Positions 43,960 through 52,056 of a stretch of 64,000 nt of DNA are shown here, piece by piece. The stretch covers positions 164,823-228,822 of the forward strand of contig NZ_AOLJ01000022.1 of assembly GCF_000336775.1 (NCBI RefSeq), given 5' to 3'. The first letter of the stretch is position 1. Every line of letters starts with the position of its first letter. Under the pieces are notes generated by a model, which worked only from the letters and a program-made list of their open reading frames with translations, was not told the DNA's origin and did no database searches. The DNA is from Haloferax gibbonsii ATCC 33959 (GTDB lineage Archaea; Halobacteriota; Halobacteria; Halobacteriales; Haloferacaceae). The position numbers and the translations under genes are program-made.

Positions 43960-44424
43960 ATGGACGTCACTGACATCAGCACCATCACACCGCTCGAACT
44001 GATATCGCTCGAAGAGCCGCCGGCGACGAAGGAGGGAGCCATCGAGTTCCTCCTCGACCTCGCGGTCGACGCCGGCCGCGTCGACGACCGAGACGCCGCG
44101 CTCGACGCCCTCCTCGAACGCGAGGAAGAGGCGACGACCGGCGTGGGCTTCGGCATCGGCATCCCGCACGCGAAGACCGACGCCGTCTCGAAGCCGACGG
44201 TCGCCTTCGCGCGCTCGACCGAGGGCATCGACTTCGACGCCATGGACGACAAGCCGGCGAAGCTCCTCTTTATGATTCTCGTCCCCGCGGCGGGCGGCGA
44301 GGACCACCTGCAGATTCTGAGCGCCCTCTCGCGGTCGCTCATGCACGAGGACGTGCGCGAGAAGCTCCTCGAAGCCGAGAGCAAGCAGACCGTCCAGGAC
44401 GTGCTCGCCGAGGTGGTCGAGTGA
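43960..44424 (+). CDS. ptfA: Fructose PTS EIIA component
   Basis: Phosphocarrier that receives phosphate from HPr on a histidine and passes it to EIIB. The 154-aa EIIA-Fru domain has the phosphorylated His in GIGIPHAKTDAVSKP near residue 69 and ILVPAAGGEDHLQILSALSRSL later. It stands as a free protein, not fused to EIIB/C as in many bacteria. Its TGA overlaps the ptsH ATG by one base (TGATG). Confidence 0.94.
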   Translation: MDVTDISTITPLELISLEEPPATKEGAIEFLLDLAVDAGRVDDRDAALDALLEREEEATTGVGFGIGIPHAKTDAVSKPTVAFARSTEGIDFDAMDDKPAKLLFMILVPAAGGEDHLQILSALSRSLMHEDVREKLLEAESKQTVQDVLAEVVE

Positions 44425-44693
44425 TGGAGCGGACCGTCACGGTCGTCCCCGAAGACGGGCTCCACGCCCGCCCGGCCTCGCAGTTCGTCGAGACCGCGAA
44501 CTCCTTCGACGCCGACGTACAGCTCGGCCGCGCCGACGAGGACGACCTCGTCCCCGCCGCCAGCATGCTCGCGGTCACCGGTCTCGGCGTCGGACACGGC
44601 GAGTCGGTCCGACTCGTCGCCGAGGGTGACGACGCGGAAGCGGCACTCGACGCCCTAGAGGACATCCTTTCGACGCCCGAAGCCAAACAGTAA
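44424..44693 (+). CDS. ptsH: Phosphocarrier protein HPr
   Basis: An 89-aa HPr that moves phosphate from EI to EIIA. The active His lies in GLHARPASQFVETAN near residue 15. At the place of the regulatory Ser46 of Gram-positive HPr, the sequence reads AASMLAVTGLGVGHGE, so a Ser is present, but no HPr kinase gene is in the window. ATG 44424 is used rather than GTG 44421 because it gives the family N-terminus MERTVTVVPEDG. Confidence 0.94.
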   Translation: MERTVTVVPEDGLHARPASQFVETANSFDADVQLGRADEDDLVPAASMLAVTGLGVGHGESVRLVAEGDDAEAALDALEDILSTPEAKQ

Positions 44694-44696
44694 GCC

Positions 44697-46394
44697 ATGA
44701 CCGAACGAACCCTCTCCGGCATCGGCGTGACACCGCTTTCGGGCGTCGGCACCGTCGTCTGGTACCGACCGGACGCCGACCTCCCGGAGCCGCCGGCCCC
44801 GGAAGACGTGGACGGAGACGCCGAACTGGCGCGCTTCGAGGACGCCCGCGCGGCCGCCGAAGACGAACTCGAAGCCGAGCGCGAGCGGACCGCCGAGCGC
44901 GTCGGCGAGGAGGAGGCCGCGGTGTTCGACGCGCACGTCCAGTTCCTCAACGACCCGCAGATAACCGACGGCGTCACCGACGCCATCGAGGGCGGACTCC
45001 CGGCCGAACACGCCGTTCAGGAGACGTTCTCCGAGTTCGTCGAGCAGTTCGAGAACATGGGCGGTCGCATGGGCGAGCGCGCCGACGACCTCCGCGACGT
45101 GCGCGACCGGCTCGTGCGCGTCCTCTCGGACGGCGAGCGGGTCGACCTCTCGTCGCTGCCGGAGGGGAGCGTCGTCGTCGCCGAGCGCCTCACGCCGAGC
45201 GACACCGCACAGCTCGACCCCGAGCGCGTCGCCGGCTTCGTCACGGTGACGGGCGGCCGCACCTCCCACGCGGCCATCTTCGCGCGCTCGCTCGCCCTGC
45301 CGGCCATCGTCGGCGTGGGCGAGGAACTCCAGTCCGTCGAGGACGGCACCGAAGTCGTCGTCGACGGCGAGTCGGGCGACCTCGTGGTCGACCCGACCGA
45401 CGAGCGCAAGGAGGCCGCCGCGGCCGCCGCCGAGGTGGACATCCGACACGAGTCGGTCGAGACCGCCGACGGCGTCGACATCGAGGTCGCGGCCAACATC
45501 GGCACGCTGGCGGACCTCGGGCCGGCCGTCGACCGCGGGGCCGACGGCGTCGGCCTGTTCCGCACCGAGTTCCTCTTCCTCGACCGCGAGTCGCCGCCGG
45601 ACGAAGACGAGCAGTACGAGGCGTACGTCGAGGCGCTCGAATCGTTCGACGGCGGCCGCGTCGTCGTCCGGACGCTCGACATCGGCGGCGACAAGCCGGT
45701 CCCGTACCTCGACCTGCCGGACGAGGAGAACCCGTTCCTCGGCGAGCGCGGCATCCGGCGGTCGCTCGGCCCGGACGCGGACCTCTTCGAGACGCAGGTG
45801 CGCGCGCTCCTGCGCGCGGCGGCCAGCGCCGACGGGGCGAACCTGTCGGTGATGCTCCCGCTCGTCTCGACGGTCGAGGAGCTTCGCGCCGGCCGAGAGC
45901 GGTTCGAGTCGGTCGCGGCCGACCTCGACTCCGAGGGCGTCGAAAACGAACTGCCCGAGTTCGGCATCATGGTCGAGACGCCCGCCGCGGCGTTCATGGC
46001 CGACCGGTTCGCGCCGCACGTCGACTTCTTCAGCATCGGGACGAACGACCTCGCGCAGTACGTGATGGCCGCAGAGCGCGGCAACGAGCGCGTTTCTGAC
46101 CTCGGTGACTACCGTCAGCCGGCGGTCCTCCGCGCCATCGACGCCACCGTCTCGGCGACCGAGGGCGAGGACTGCTGGGTCGGCATGTGCGGCGAGATGG
46201 CCGGCGACCCGGACCTCACCGAACTGCTCGTCGGGCTCGGCCTCGACGAACTGAGCATGAGCGCCGTGACGGTGCCGCAGGTCAAGGCGGCCGTCGCGGA
46301 GACCGACACCGCGGACGCCCGCGAACTCGCGGAGCGCGTCCTGCAGGCCGACACCAAGGCTGAAGTCGCGGAAATCCTTACACTAGACCAATGA
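44697..46394 (+). CDS. ptsI: PTS enzyme I (phosphoenolpyruvate-protein phosphotransferase)
   Basis: Starts the PTS cascade by autophosphorylation from phosphoenolpyruvate. The 565-aa protein has an N-terminal HPr-binding helical domain and the phospho-His domain (VTGGRTSHAAIFARSLALPA near residue 190). The C-terminal TIM barrel has GADGVGLFRTEFLFLDRE, GDKPVPYLDLPDEENPFLG, SIGTNDLAQYVMAAERGN and the active Cys in WVGMCGEMAGDP. It is full length. Three bases separate it from ptsH and its TGA overlaps ptfB. Confidence 0.96.
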   Translation: MTERTLSGIGVTPLSGVGTVVWYRPDADLPEPPAPEDVDGDAELARFEDARAAAEDELEAERERTAERVGEEEAAVFDAHVQFLNDPQITDGVTDAIEGGLPAEHAVQETFSEFVEQFENMGGRMGERADDLRDVRDRLVRVLSDGERVDLSSLPEGSVVVAERLTPSDTAQLDPERVAGFVTVTGGRTSHAAIFARSLALPAIVGVGEELQSVEDGTEVVVDGESGDLVVDPTDERKEAAAAAAEVDIRHESVETADGVDIEVAANIGTLADLGPAVDRGADGVGLFRTEFLFLDRESPPDEDEQYEAYVEALESFDGGRVVVRTLDIGGDKPVPYLDLPDEENPFLGERGIRRSLGPDADLFETQVRALLRAAASADGANLSVMLPLVSTVEELRAGRERFESVAADLDSEGVENELPEFGIMVETPAAAFMADRFAPHVDFFSIGTNDLAQYVMAAERGNERVSDLGDYRQPAVLRAIDATVSATEGEDCWVGMCGEMAGDPDLTELLVGLGLDELSMSAVTVPQVKAAVAETDTADARELAERVLQADTKAEVAEILTLDQ

Positions 46395-46867
46395 AACTCG
46401 TCGCAGTCACATCCTGTCCGACCGGAATCGCACACAGCCAGATGGCGGCCGAGAACCTCCTGCAGGCCGGCGAGCGCCTCGGCCACGACATCGACGTCGA
46501 GGTCCAGGGCGCGATGGGCACGCAGGACGAACTGTCCTCGGACGCCATCGCCGAGGCCGACGCGGTCATCATCACCTCGGACACGTCGGTCAGCCGCGAC
46601 CGCTTCGACGGCAAACTCGTCGTCAAGGGGACGGTCAAAGACGGCGTCAACAACGCCGAGGCCGTCGTGAAGAAGGCGGTCGAACTCGCCGAGGCCGGCA
46701 AGACCGGTTCGGTCACGTTCGGAAGCGGCGACGACGGCGAGGACGCCGACGCCGACGCCGGCACCGACGGCTCGTCCGGCGACGCCGCGGAATCGGACGA
46801 ACCCGTTCGCCGCGGCGGCGACCCCGAAAAGGGGCTGTTCGCCCGGCTGAAGAAGCTGTTCTCGTAA
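46391..46867 (+). CDS. ptfB: Fructose PTS EIIB component
   Basis: Phosphorylated on a cysteine by EIIA, then phosphorylates fructose during transport. The 158-aa protein starts MKLVAVTSCPTGIAHSQMAAENL, with the active Cys9 and the P-loop of EIIB-Fru. The domain ends near residue 105. An acidic Asp/Gly/Ser linker and a short basic amphipathic end (GLFARLKKLFS) follow, which may touch the membrane or EIIC. Last gene of the PTS operon; a T-rich stretch follows. Confidence 0.94.
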   Translation: MKLVAVTSCPTGIAHSQMAAENLLQAGERLGHDIDVEVQGAMGTQDELSSDAIAEADAVIITSDTSVSRDRFDGKLVVKGTVKDGVNNAEAVVKKAVELAEAGKTGSVTFGSGDDGEDADADAGTDGSSGDAAESDEPVRRGGDPEKGLFARLKKLFS

Positions 46868-46877
46868 CGCCGCCGAC

Positions 46878-46893
46878 GGTTTTCCGTTTTTCG
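46878..46893 (+). terminator. T-rich terminator after ptfB
   Basis: GGTTTTCCGTTTTTCG begins about ten bases after the ptfB stop, a U-rich archaeal termination signal for the PTS operon. Confidence 0.55.
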
Positions 46894-46983
46894 CTCGCCC
46901 GCCAGCGGCGGCGCTTCGTCCGCCGACGAAAATTAACTCGAACGCGAACAAACGAAAACGTGCAGAATCGAAACTCGCTTCCC

Positions 46984-47024
46984 ATACATTATTAGTCTCG
47001 CAGTCGTTGACGAAACCGAGGTGA
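46984..47024 (+). promoter_or_regulatory. fba promoter and strong Shine-Dalgarno
   Basis: ATACATTATTAG (46984-46995) is a TATA-like element about 40 bases before the ATG. GAGGTGA (47018-47024), seven bases before the ATG, matches the 16S rRNA 3' end perfectly. This is one of the few leadered genes of the window. It indicates high, separately initiated expression. Confidence 0.6.
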
Positions 47025-47031
47025 ACGCATA

Positions 47032-48024
47032 ATGCCGTTCTACGGCGGGGAGGAACTCGCCACAGTGTACGACGAGGCGCTCGACGAAGGATTCGGCCTC
47101 ATCGCGAGTAACATCGCGGAGCCGAACATTATGATGGGTCTCATGGAGGGGGCCGACCGGATGGACTCGGACCTCCTGTTGCAGATGAGCGGTGGTGCCT
47201 GCCGGTTCGCCGGTGACGGCGACGCCGTCGCGGGCCTGAAAGCCATGGGGAACTACATCGAGACCATCGCCGAGCGGTACGACATCGGCGTCTTCCTCAA
47301 CATGGACCACCAGACGGACCTCGAGTTCATCGAGCAGCAGATCGAACTCGACATCCCGTCGTCAATCATGATCGACGCCTCCCACGAGCCGTTCGACGAG
47401 AACGTCGCGACGAGCCGCGAGGTCGTCGAGATGGTCGAGGCCGCGGACTCCGACGTCCTCATCGAGGCCGAACTCGGCCAGATAAAGGGCGTCGAGGACG
47501 AAATCGAGGCCGAAGAGGCGTTCTACACGGACCCCGAACAGGCCGTCGAGTTCGTCGACAAGACGGGCGCGGACCTGCTCGCCATCTCCGTCGGCACGCA
47601 GCACGGGGTCGCCAAGGGCAAGGACCTCGAACTCCGCCCGGATCTCGCCCAGGACATCCGACAGGCCCTGCGCGACCACGGCCTCGACACGCCGCTCGTC
47701 CTCCACGGCTCTTCGGGCGTCCAGCCCGACCAACTGCAGGAGATGCTCAAACACGGCATCTGCAAGGTCAACAAGGACACCCGCTACCAGTACGAGTACA
47801 CGCGCACCGCCTACGACCTCTACAGCGAGGACCCCAACGCCATCGTCCCGCCGGAGGGCGTCGAGGACGCCCGTGACACGTTCTTCAACGAGACCGAGTG
47901 GTCGCCGAACAAGGACGTGTTCGACCCCCGCGTCGTCGGTCGCGACATCCGCGAGCGCATCGCCGACGTGCACGCCGGTCTGACCGAGGTCTCCGGCAGC
48001 GCCGGCCAGTCCCTGTTCAAGTAA
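47032..48024 (+). CDS. fba: Class II (zinc) fructose-1,6-bisphosphate aldolase
   Basis: Cleaves fructose 1,6-bisphosphate to dihydroxyacetone phosphate and glyceraldehyde 3-phosphate. The 330-aa class II enzyme has zinc/catalytic sites in [13 protein letters not shown] (catalytic Asp and His near residue 90), [12 protein letters not shown] (His near 190) and [13 protein letters not shown] (His near 222). Active as a dimer in this family. It follows the PTS operon and completes fructose degradation; H. volcanii needs this aldolase for fructose use. It has an unusually good Shine-Dalgarno. Confidence 0.95.
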   Translation: MPFYGGEELATVYDEALDEGFGLIASNIAEPNIMMGLMEGADRMDSDLLLQMSGGACRFAGDGDAVAGLKAMGNYIETIAERYDIGVFLNMDHQTDLEFIEQQIELDIPSSIMIDASHEPFDENVATSREVVEMVEAADSDVLIEAELGQIKGVEDEIEAEEAFYTDPEQAVEFVDKTGADLLAISVGTQHGVAKGKDLELRPDLAQDIRQALRDHGLDTPLVLHGSSGVQPDQLQEMLKHGICKVNKDTRYQYEYTRTAYDLYSEDPNAIVPPEGVEDARDTFFNETEWSPNKDVFDPRVVGRDIRERIADVHAGLTEVSGSAGQSLFK

Positions 48025-48197
48025 CCCGCGCGGGCGGTGATTCGTTCACCGTCGAGCGTTCGCCGCGTCCGCACGGCGGACCGGAACCCGGTTGTCGTCT
48101 CCACCCGGCACTCCGCCGGCTCTTCGTTTCGATACGCTTCTCGCCCAGCGGCGGCGCTCTCGGGGGTCGACGGCAGTCGAGTTCGATGCCCCACGTC

Positions 48198-48205
48198 GCT
48201 TAAGG
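48198..48205 (+). promoter_or_regulatory. TATA-like element of the 48229 gene
   Basis: GCTTAAGG centred 28 bases before the ATG at 48229; leaderless spacing. Confidence 0.45.
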
Positions 48206-48228
48206 TGTCACGCGGCGTGGACGTACGT

Positions 48229-48378
48229 ATGCCGCAGATTCACCTCGACGACGAGACGGTCGCCCGACTCGACGCGCTCCGCGAGGACGACGAGGAGTAC
48301 GACGACCTCATCAACGAACTGATGAACATCTACGAGGCGAGCGAGCGAACGCTGTTCCACGCCGGCGACGAGTACTGA
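48229..48378 (+). CDS. Small antitoxin-like/DUF7557-type protein
   Basis: A 49-aa protein: MPQIHLDDETVARLDALRED then YDDLINELMNIYEASERTLF. The strand-helix-helix pattern resembles RHH or VapB-type dimerisation domains, and I recall a DUF7557 family with this ending (FHAGDEY). No toxin partner follows. Function is unknown; perhaps a DNA-binding or adaptor protein. The ATG is preceded by the palindrome ACGTACGT (48221-48228). Confidence 0.65.
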   Translation: MPQIHLDDETVARLDALREDDEEYDDLINELMNIYEASERTLFHAGDEY

Positions 48379-48439
48379 GTCGTCGCCGCCGACGCTCGGC
48401 CGTCCGTCCGACCGGTTCGCGGTGGCTCGCGGTGGTCCG

Positions 48440-48565
48440 TTACGAACCGAGCCACCGCGCGAGCGCTCCCGCGAGGAGCACCAGTGCGCCGGCGATAAAC
48501 GTGCCGGGAATCGGAAGCACGAACAGGAGTCCACCGAACGCGAATATCAGCGTTGACGGTCTCAT
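48440..48565 (-). CDS. 41-aa single-pass or hairpin membrane protein
   Basis: A short ORF MRPSTLIFAFGGLLFVLPIP, then GTFIAGALVLLAGALARWLG and a final Ser. It contains two hydrophobic stretches joined at the PIPG turn, suggesting a membrane hairpin. The codon pattern is G/C-ending and coding-like. I recall similar tiny proteins in other haloarchaea. Function is unknown. The nearest downstream gene on the strand is far, so it stands alone. Confidence 0.6.
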   Translation of the reverse strand: MRPSTLIFAFGGLLFVLPIPGTFIAGALVLLAGALARWLGS

Positions 48566-48671
48566 CTAGCAGCGACGTCGCGCCCGCGCCTGTTACGAAT
48601 TGTGGCCCTCGAACGGAATGTCGACACCGGAGCCGGGTGAGCGCTCCCGCCGCGGCCGGTCGCCCGGCCCG

Positions 48672-49121
48672 CTATTCGAGGTAGCTGACGCGGACCTGAT
48701 TCCACTTGCCCTTCTTTTCGAGGTGGTCTTGGAGCGCGTCCGCGTACTCTTGTGTGAGCCGTTCCGCGTCCTCGAGTTTCTCCTGTTCGCCCTTCTTGCC
48801 GCCGCCGCCCATGCCGAGCGCGCCCTTGATGGAGTCGACGATGCCGCCGCCGCCGGACGACGAGTCGCCTCCGCCGCCGCCACCCATCGCGCCCATCTGG
48901 CTGCGGATGTTGTCGAGTTCGGGGATTATCTGCGGGACTTTCTCCGTGTCGGCGACGATGCGCGCCTCCTCGGGGTCGTCCGCGTTCTCGATTTCGAACT
49001 CCGTCGCCGTCATGATGAGCCCCCATTCCTGACTGTTGAACCGGGAGTTCATCACCTGGTCGTTGAACTCGCGGTCCACCGTCATCCGGTCGCCGACGAT
49101 GCTGTCGGTCCAATGTGCCAT
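48672..49121 (-). CDS. DUF5799-like haloarchaeal protein
   Basis: A 149-aa protein starting MAHWTDSIVGDRMTVDREFND, with SQEWGLIMTATEFEIENADD. A Gly/Ser-rich low-complexity linker occupies residues 78-108, followed by a charged C-terminal helix (LEDAERLTQEYADALQDHLE). The pattern fits the DUF5799 family as I remember it; no activity is known. The helix may form a coiled coil. ATG 49121 is favoured over a GTG two codons upstream. Confidence 0.65.
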   Translation of the reverse strand: MAHWTDSIVGDRMTVDREFNDQVMNSRFNSQEWGLIMTATEFEIENADDPEEARIVADTEKVPQIIPELDNIRSQMGAMGGGGGGDSSSGGGGIVDSIKGALGMGGGGKKGEQEKLEDAERLTQEYADALQDHLEKKGKWNQVRVSYLE

Positions 49122-49247
49122 GTGCACACGTCGTCGGCCGGTCGGTATCAGAGTTGCGGGGCCGGCCGGCCCCGGAGGCGACCGACCGCGGAGGCGACCG
49201 CGCCCCAGTCAGCCGACGGGGCGACGGGACGGATTGCCTCCCACGCG

Positions 49248-49258
49248 GGTTTAATGCG
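49248..49258 (+). promoter_or_regulatory. TATA element of the 49280 HAD gene
   Basis: GGTTTAATGCG centred 28 bases before the ATG at 49280; leaderless promoter. Confidence 0.5.
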
Positions 49259-49279
49259 GTTGGGTGACGACCCCGAATC

Positions 49280-50503
49280 ATGGAGCGGTACGACCTCCTG
49301 TACAGACTGTACGGGAACTTCGACGCGGACGCGGTCCGGGACGCACAGGACTTCGTCGACCTCTTGCCGCCGCTCGGCTCGCCGGTGGCGCTGTCGCACT
49401 GGCAGGCGGTCGACGACGAACTCACGGCGAAGAAAGACCGCATCCGCCGGGCGCTCTCCGACGGCGACCGCTACGCCGAACTCGCCGCGCGCGCGACGCG
49501 GGACCAGGCGTTCACCGCCCTCGACCTCTACACGAAGTACGGTCGGGCGGTGAACGCGCTCGTCCTCGACGTGGACGAGACGCTGCGCTCTGCGGGGCAG
49601 ACCGACAACGAGATTCCACGCGAGGTGCTGCACCTCCTCACCCAGTTCCACGAGGAGGGCGTCCCCATCGTCATCTGCACCGGCCAGACATTGGAGAACG
49701 TCAAGGGCTTCGCCATTCAGGGATTGGGCAACGAACTCGTCCACTCGGGGAACGTGAGCATCGTCTACGAGGCGGGCACCGGCGTCTTCACGCCCGGACA
49801 CGGCTCGGACACGAAGCGCCTCCTCTACGAGACGCTCGACGACCCGGTGCAGTCGGTCTTCGAGTCGGTTCGCGGGCGCGTCATCAGCGACCTCCCCGAC
49901 GCGCTCCGCGGGGGCGTTCACCTGCAGGGCAACGAGTTCAACGTCACGCTCAAGCCGAACTTCGAGACCGGCAGCGACGACGCCGAGGAAGTCATCGACG
50001 GCGCGCTCGTCTACTTGCTCGACCTCCTCGGCGAGGCGCTCACCGACGACCCCGCCGGTCCCGACTGGGCGCGGGCGTACTTCGCGGAGCGCGACCCGGA
50101 GATAGCGGGCGTGCTCGACGACCGCGACGCGCTTCCCGCCTCGGATGTGGCGGAGATTCCCGAGGACGCGAGGCGGACGCTGGAGCGAGTGACGGTCGCG
50201 TACTACCACGCCGACGCCGCGGAACTCTCCGCGGTCGACCTGAACAAGGCGGCGGGCGTCCGCGCCGCGCTCGACGTGCTCGGGGTGGACGACCCGTTCG
50301 TCCTCGTGATGGGCGACTCGAAGTCCGACCTCGACGTGATGAGTTGGGCCGCCGAAAACGAGTGCGGGCTCGCGGCCGCCCCCGAGCACTCCTCTCCGGG
50401 TGTGCTCGAACACGTCCGCGAGACCGACGAACTGGTGTTTCCCCGCGGGGACGCCGCCTCGGTGCTCCGGACGGCCTACGCGCTCAACCTCTTGGTCGAC
50501 TGA
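49280..50503 (+). CDS. HAD-superfamily hydrolase with large insert
   Basis: A 407-aa protein. An N-terminal helical domain of about 90 residues has no motif I recognise. A HAD domain follows with nucleophile LVLDVDETLRSAG (near residue 98), ICTGQTLENVKGF (motif II) and the metal motif VLVMGDSKSDLDVM near residue 345. A 150-residue cap lies between. The motif IV spacing (GDSxxD) is as in Cof-type phosphatases. It is much longer than typical HAD enzymes. Substrate is unknown; sugar phosphates are plausible given the sugar-catabolic surroundings. Single-gene leaderless transcript. Confidence 0.78.
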   Translation: MERYDLLYRLYGNFDADAVRDAQDFVDLLPPLGSPVALSHWQAVDDELTAKKDRIRRALSDGDRYAELAARATRDQAFTALDLYTKYGRAVNALVLDVDETLRSAGQTDNEIPREVLHLLTQFHEEGVPIVICTGQTLENVKGFAIQGLGNELVHSGNVSIVYEAGTGVFTPGHGSDTKRLLYETLDDPVQSVFESVRGRVISDLPDALRGGVHLQGNEFNVTLKPNFETGSDDAEEVIDGALVYLLDLLGEALTDDPAGPDWARAYFAERDPEIAGVLDDRDALPASDVAEIPEDARRTLERVTVAYYHADAAELSAVDLNKAAGVRAALDVLGVDDPFVLVMGDSKSDLDVMSWAAENECGLAAAPEHSSPGVLEHVRETDELVFPRGDAASVLRTAYALNLLVD

Positions 50504-50530
50504 GGGTGGCGCGCCGCACGGTGTCTCAGC

Positions 50531-51127
50531 TCACACCGTGCACATTCCGATGTCGTCACCCGAGTCGTCGTCGGTCGAATCGTCCGAGGATGAGCCGCTG
50601 TCGTCGGTGTTCGACCCGTCGTCGTTCGAGTTGTCGTCGGCGTTGTCATCGTTCGAACTGTCGTCGGACGAACTGTCGTCGGTGTTGTCATCGCTCGAAC
50701 TGTCGTCACTCGAGTCGTCGTCGTTCGAGTCGTCGGACGAACTCTCGTCGTTCGAGTCGTCGCTGTCGTTCGATTTCGAACTGCTGCGTTTCTTCGAGGA
50801 CTTCTTCGTCGTCGAGTCGGTGTCGTCGTCGGCAGCGTCGGTTTCGACCGTCTCGAACGCGCCGGTCGCGTTCTCGGAGTCGTCCGCGGACGAGCCGCCG
50901 TCGGCATCGTCGGCGTCACCCGAGTCGTCGCCGACGACGGGCTCTTCTTGGATTTCGACGTCCTCGTCCGGCGCGTCGCCGTCGGGGTCGGTCACGTCGG
51001 CGCCGATACTTCTGTCGGCGTCGTCGGCGGGAGCGGGCGTCTCGGGCGTATTCACGCCGCCGGAGAGGAGGGCGAACACGACGATGACGAGGACGACGGC
51101 ACCGACGCCGAGTTGGCCGAGGTTCAT
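50531..51127 (-). CDS. Membrane-anchored Asp/Ser-repeat protein
   Basis: A 198-aa protein. The N-terminal hydrophobic segment LGQLGVGAVVLVIVVFALLSG (residues 3-22) is a signal anchor. About 170 very acidic residues follow, from residue 110 dominated by Ser/Asp runs (DDSSSDDNTDDSSSDD). It ends DDIGMCTV. No catalytic domain is seen. It is probably a surface-exposed flexible stalk or cation-binding polymer. The DNA shows imperfect tandem repeats of TCG-rich 6-12-mers, prone to slippage, so length may vary between strains. Family is unknown. Confidence 0.65.
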   Translation of the reverse strand: MNLGQLGVGAVVLVIVVFALLSGGVNTPETPAPADDADRSIGADVTDPDGDAPDEDVEIQEEPVVGDDSGDADDADGGSSADDSENATGAFETVETDAADDDTDSTTKKSSKKRSSSKSNDSDDSNDESSSDDSNDDDSSDDSSSDDNTDDSSSDDSSNDDNADDNSNDDGSNTDDSGSSSDDSTDDDSGDDIGMCTV

Positions 51128-51192
51128 CGCGCGGCCTCCCGGGAGTCGAAGTCGGGACCCTGTGTCGGTACATCGGTGGCAGTCAGAGACAT
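51124..51192 (-). CDS. Possible short upstream ORF coupled to the Asp/Ser-repeat gene
   Basis: A 22-codon ORF, MSLTATDVPTQGPDFDSREA and two more residues. Its TGA overlaps the ATG of the downstream gene as ATGA. A TATA-like CAAATAAC lies only about 16 bases before it, so its start codon may precede the transcript start. Overlap is the only support. Confidence 0.25.
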   Translation of the reverse strand: MSLTATDVPTQGPDFDSREAAR

Positions 51193-51533
51193 GGTTCGTC
51201 CCGTTATTTGCGTCCCGAGGCTTTCGTTACGAATCGTCTACCCCGGACGCCGCGGTAGTTCGGGATTCCGTCGGTCTGAGAGCGCGCCCCGCGACGGGGG
51301 CCCGACGCGAAGTCGTCGCGGGACGCGAAAATTCGCGTTCCTAACCCGTGTTAATACGCGAATACCGCGCCGGTCTGAGTGTCTATTTTCGGTTGACTCT
51401 CACCGTGAACTGAATGTCTGGAAATCCTGTGGTTATCGCCCGACTACGGAGCGTTTGACGGACGGTGTCTGGCCCGACCCCTCCCGCCGGTCCGACTTCG
51501 CAGTTATCTCCTCGGAACGCGTACATTCACCGA
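51193..51533. other. Gene-free stretch with no clear element except end promoters
   Basis: About 340 bases between divergent genes. The left end holds a possible minus-strand promoter. The right end has CAGTTATCTC (51501-51510) centred 28 bases before the ATG at 51534. The middle (51290-51420) shows several short GC-rich self-complementary runs such as CGCGACGGGGGCCCGACGCG, but nothing I can name. Confidence 0.4.
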
Positions 51534-51980
51534 ATGACTACCTCCATCGACAGAATCGTCTCGCGGGTCTCGCGGTGGCCCGGCGTCGAGACCGCGCCGC
51601 ACCGCTTCGGGGGAACGGAGTTCCTCGTCGCCGGCCGGGAGATCGGCCACGTCCACGACGCCGGCGTCGTCGACCTCGCGCTCACGAAACGCGTCCGCGA
51701 CGTGCTCCTCACCGACGGCCTCGCGGACCCGCACCACGTGCTCCCCGACTCGGCGTGGGTGACCTACCGCGTCCGGAGCGCCGCCGACGTGCCGGGCGCG
51801 ATGCGCCTGCTCAGGCTCGCGTACCTCTGGCGACTGCTCGCGCTCCGCCGCCGCGGCGTCGACCTCGACCCGGCGATTGACCCCGACACCGACCTCCGGC
51901 GACTCGGCCTCCCCGCCGACCTCGACGCGCTCGTCCGAGAGACGTTCCGCGACACGCTCGACCGGCGCGCGCCGGTCTGA
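51534..51980 (+). CDS. Luciferase-domain (DUF5519) protein
   Basis: A 148-aa protein with VSRWPGVETAPHRFGGTEFLV, GREIGHVHDAGVVDLALTKRV and DPHHVLPDSAWVTYRVRS. This pattern is usual in the small 'luciferase' (DUF5519) domain proteins, which are unrelated to bacterial luciferase and have no proven activity. Conserved His (HRFGG, GHVH, HHVLP) could bind a metal or ligand. Leaderless start with a TATA-like element 28 bases upstream. Confidence 0.7.
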   Translation: MTTSIDRIVSRVSRWPGVETAPHRFGGTEFLVAGREIGHVHDAGVVDLALTKRVRDVLLTDGLADPHHVLPDSAWVTYRVRSAADVPGAMRLLRLAYLWRLLALRRRGVDLDPAIDPDTDLRRLGLPADLDALVRETFRDTLDRRAPV

Positions 51981-52019
51981 CCTGTTCCCGCGAGTCCCGA
52001 GCGGGGACATGTCTCGGTC

Positions 52020-52036
52020 GGAAAAACTTTACTAAC
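52020..52036 (+). promoter_or_regulatory. Promoter of gluconate dehydratase gene
   Basis: GGAAAAACTTTACTAAC: a GAAAAA BRE-like stretch and TTTACTAA centred 25-27 bases before the ATG at 52057, a leaderless promoter. Confidence 0.6.
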
Positions 52037-52056
52037 GTCCGAGTAAACCACTCTAC

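Noticed and set aside
50531-51127. C-terminal GMCTV as a prenylation (CAAX) signal
   Set aside because: Only two residues follow the Cys, and CAAX-type processing needs three.
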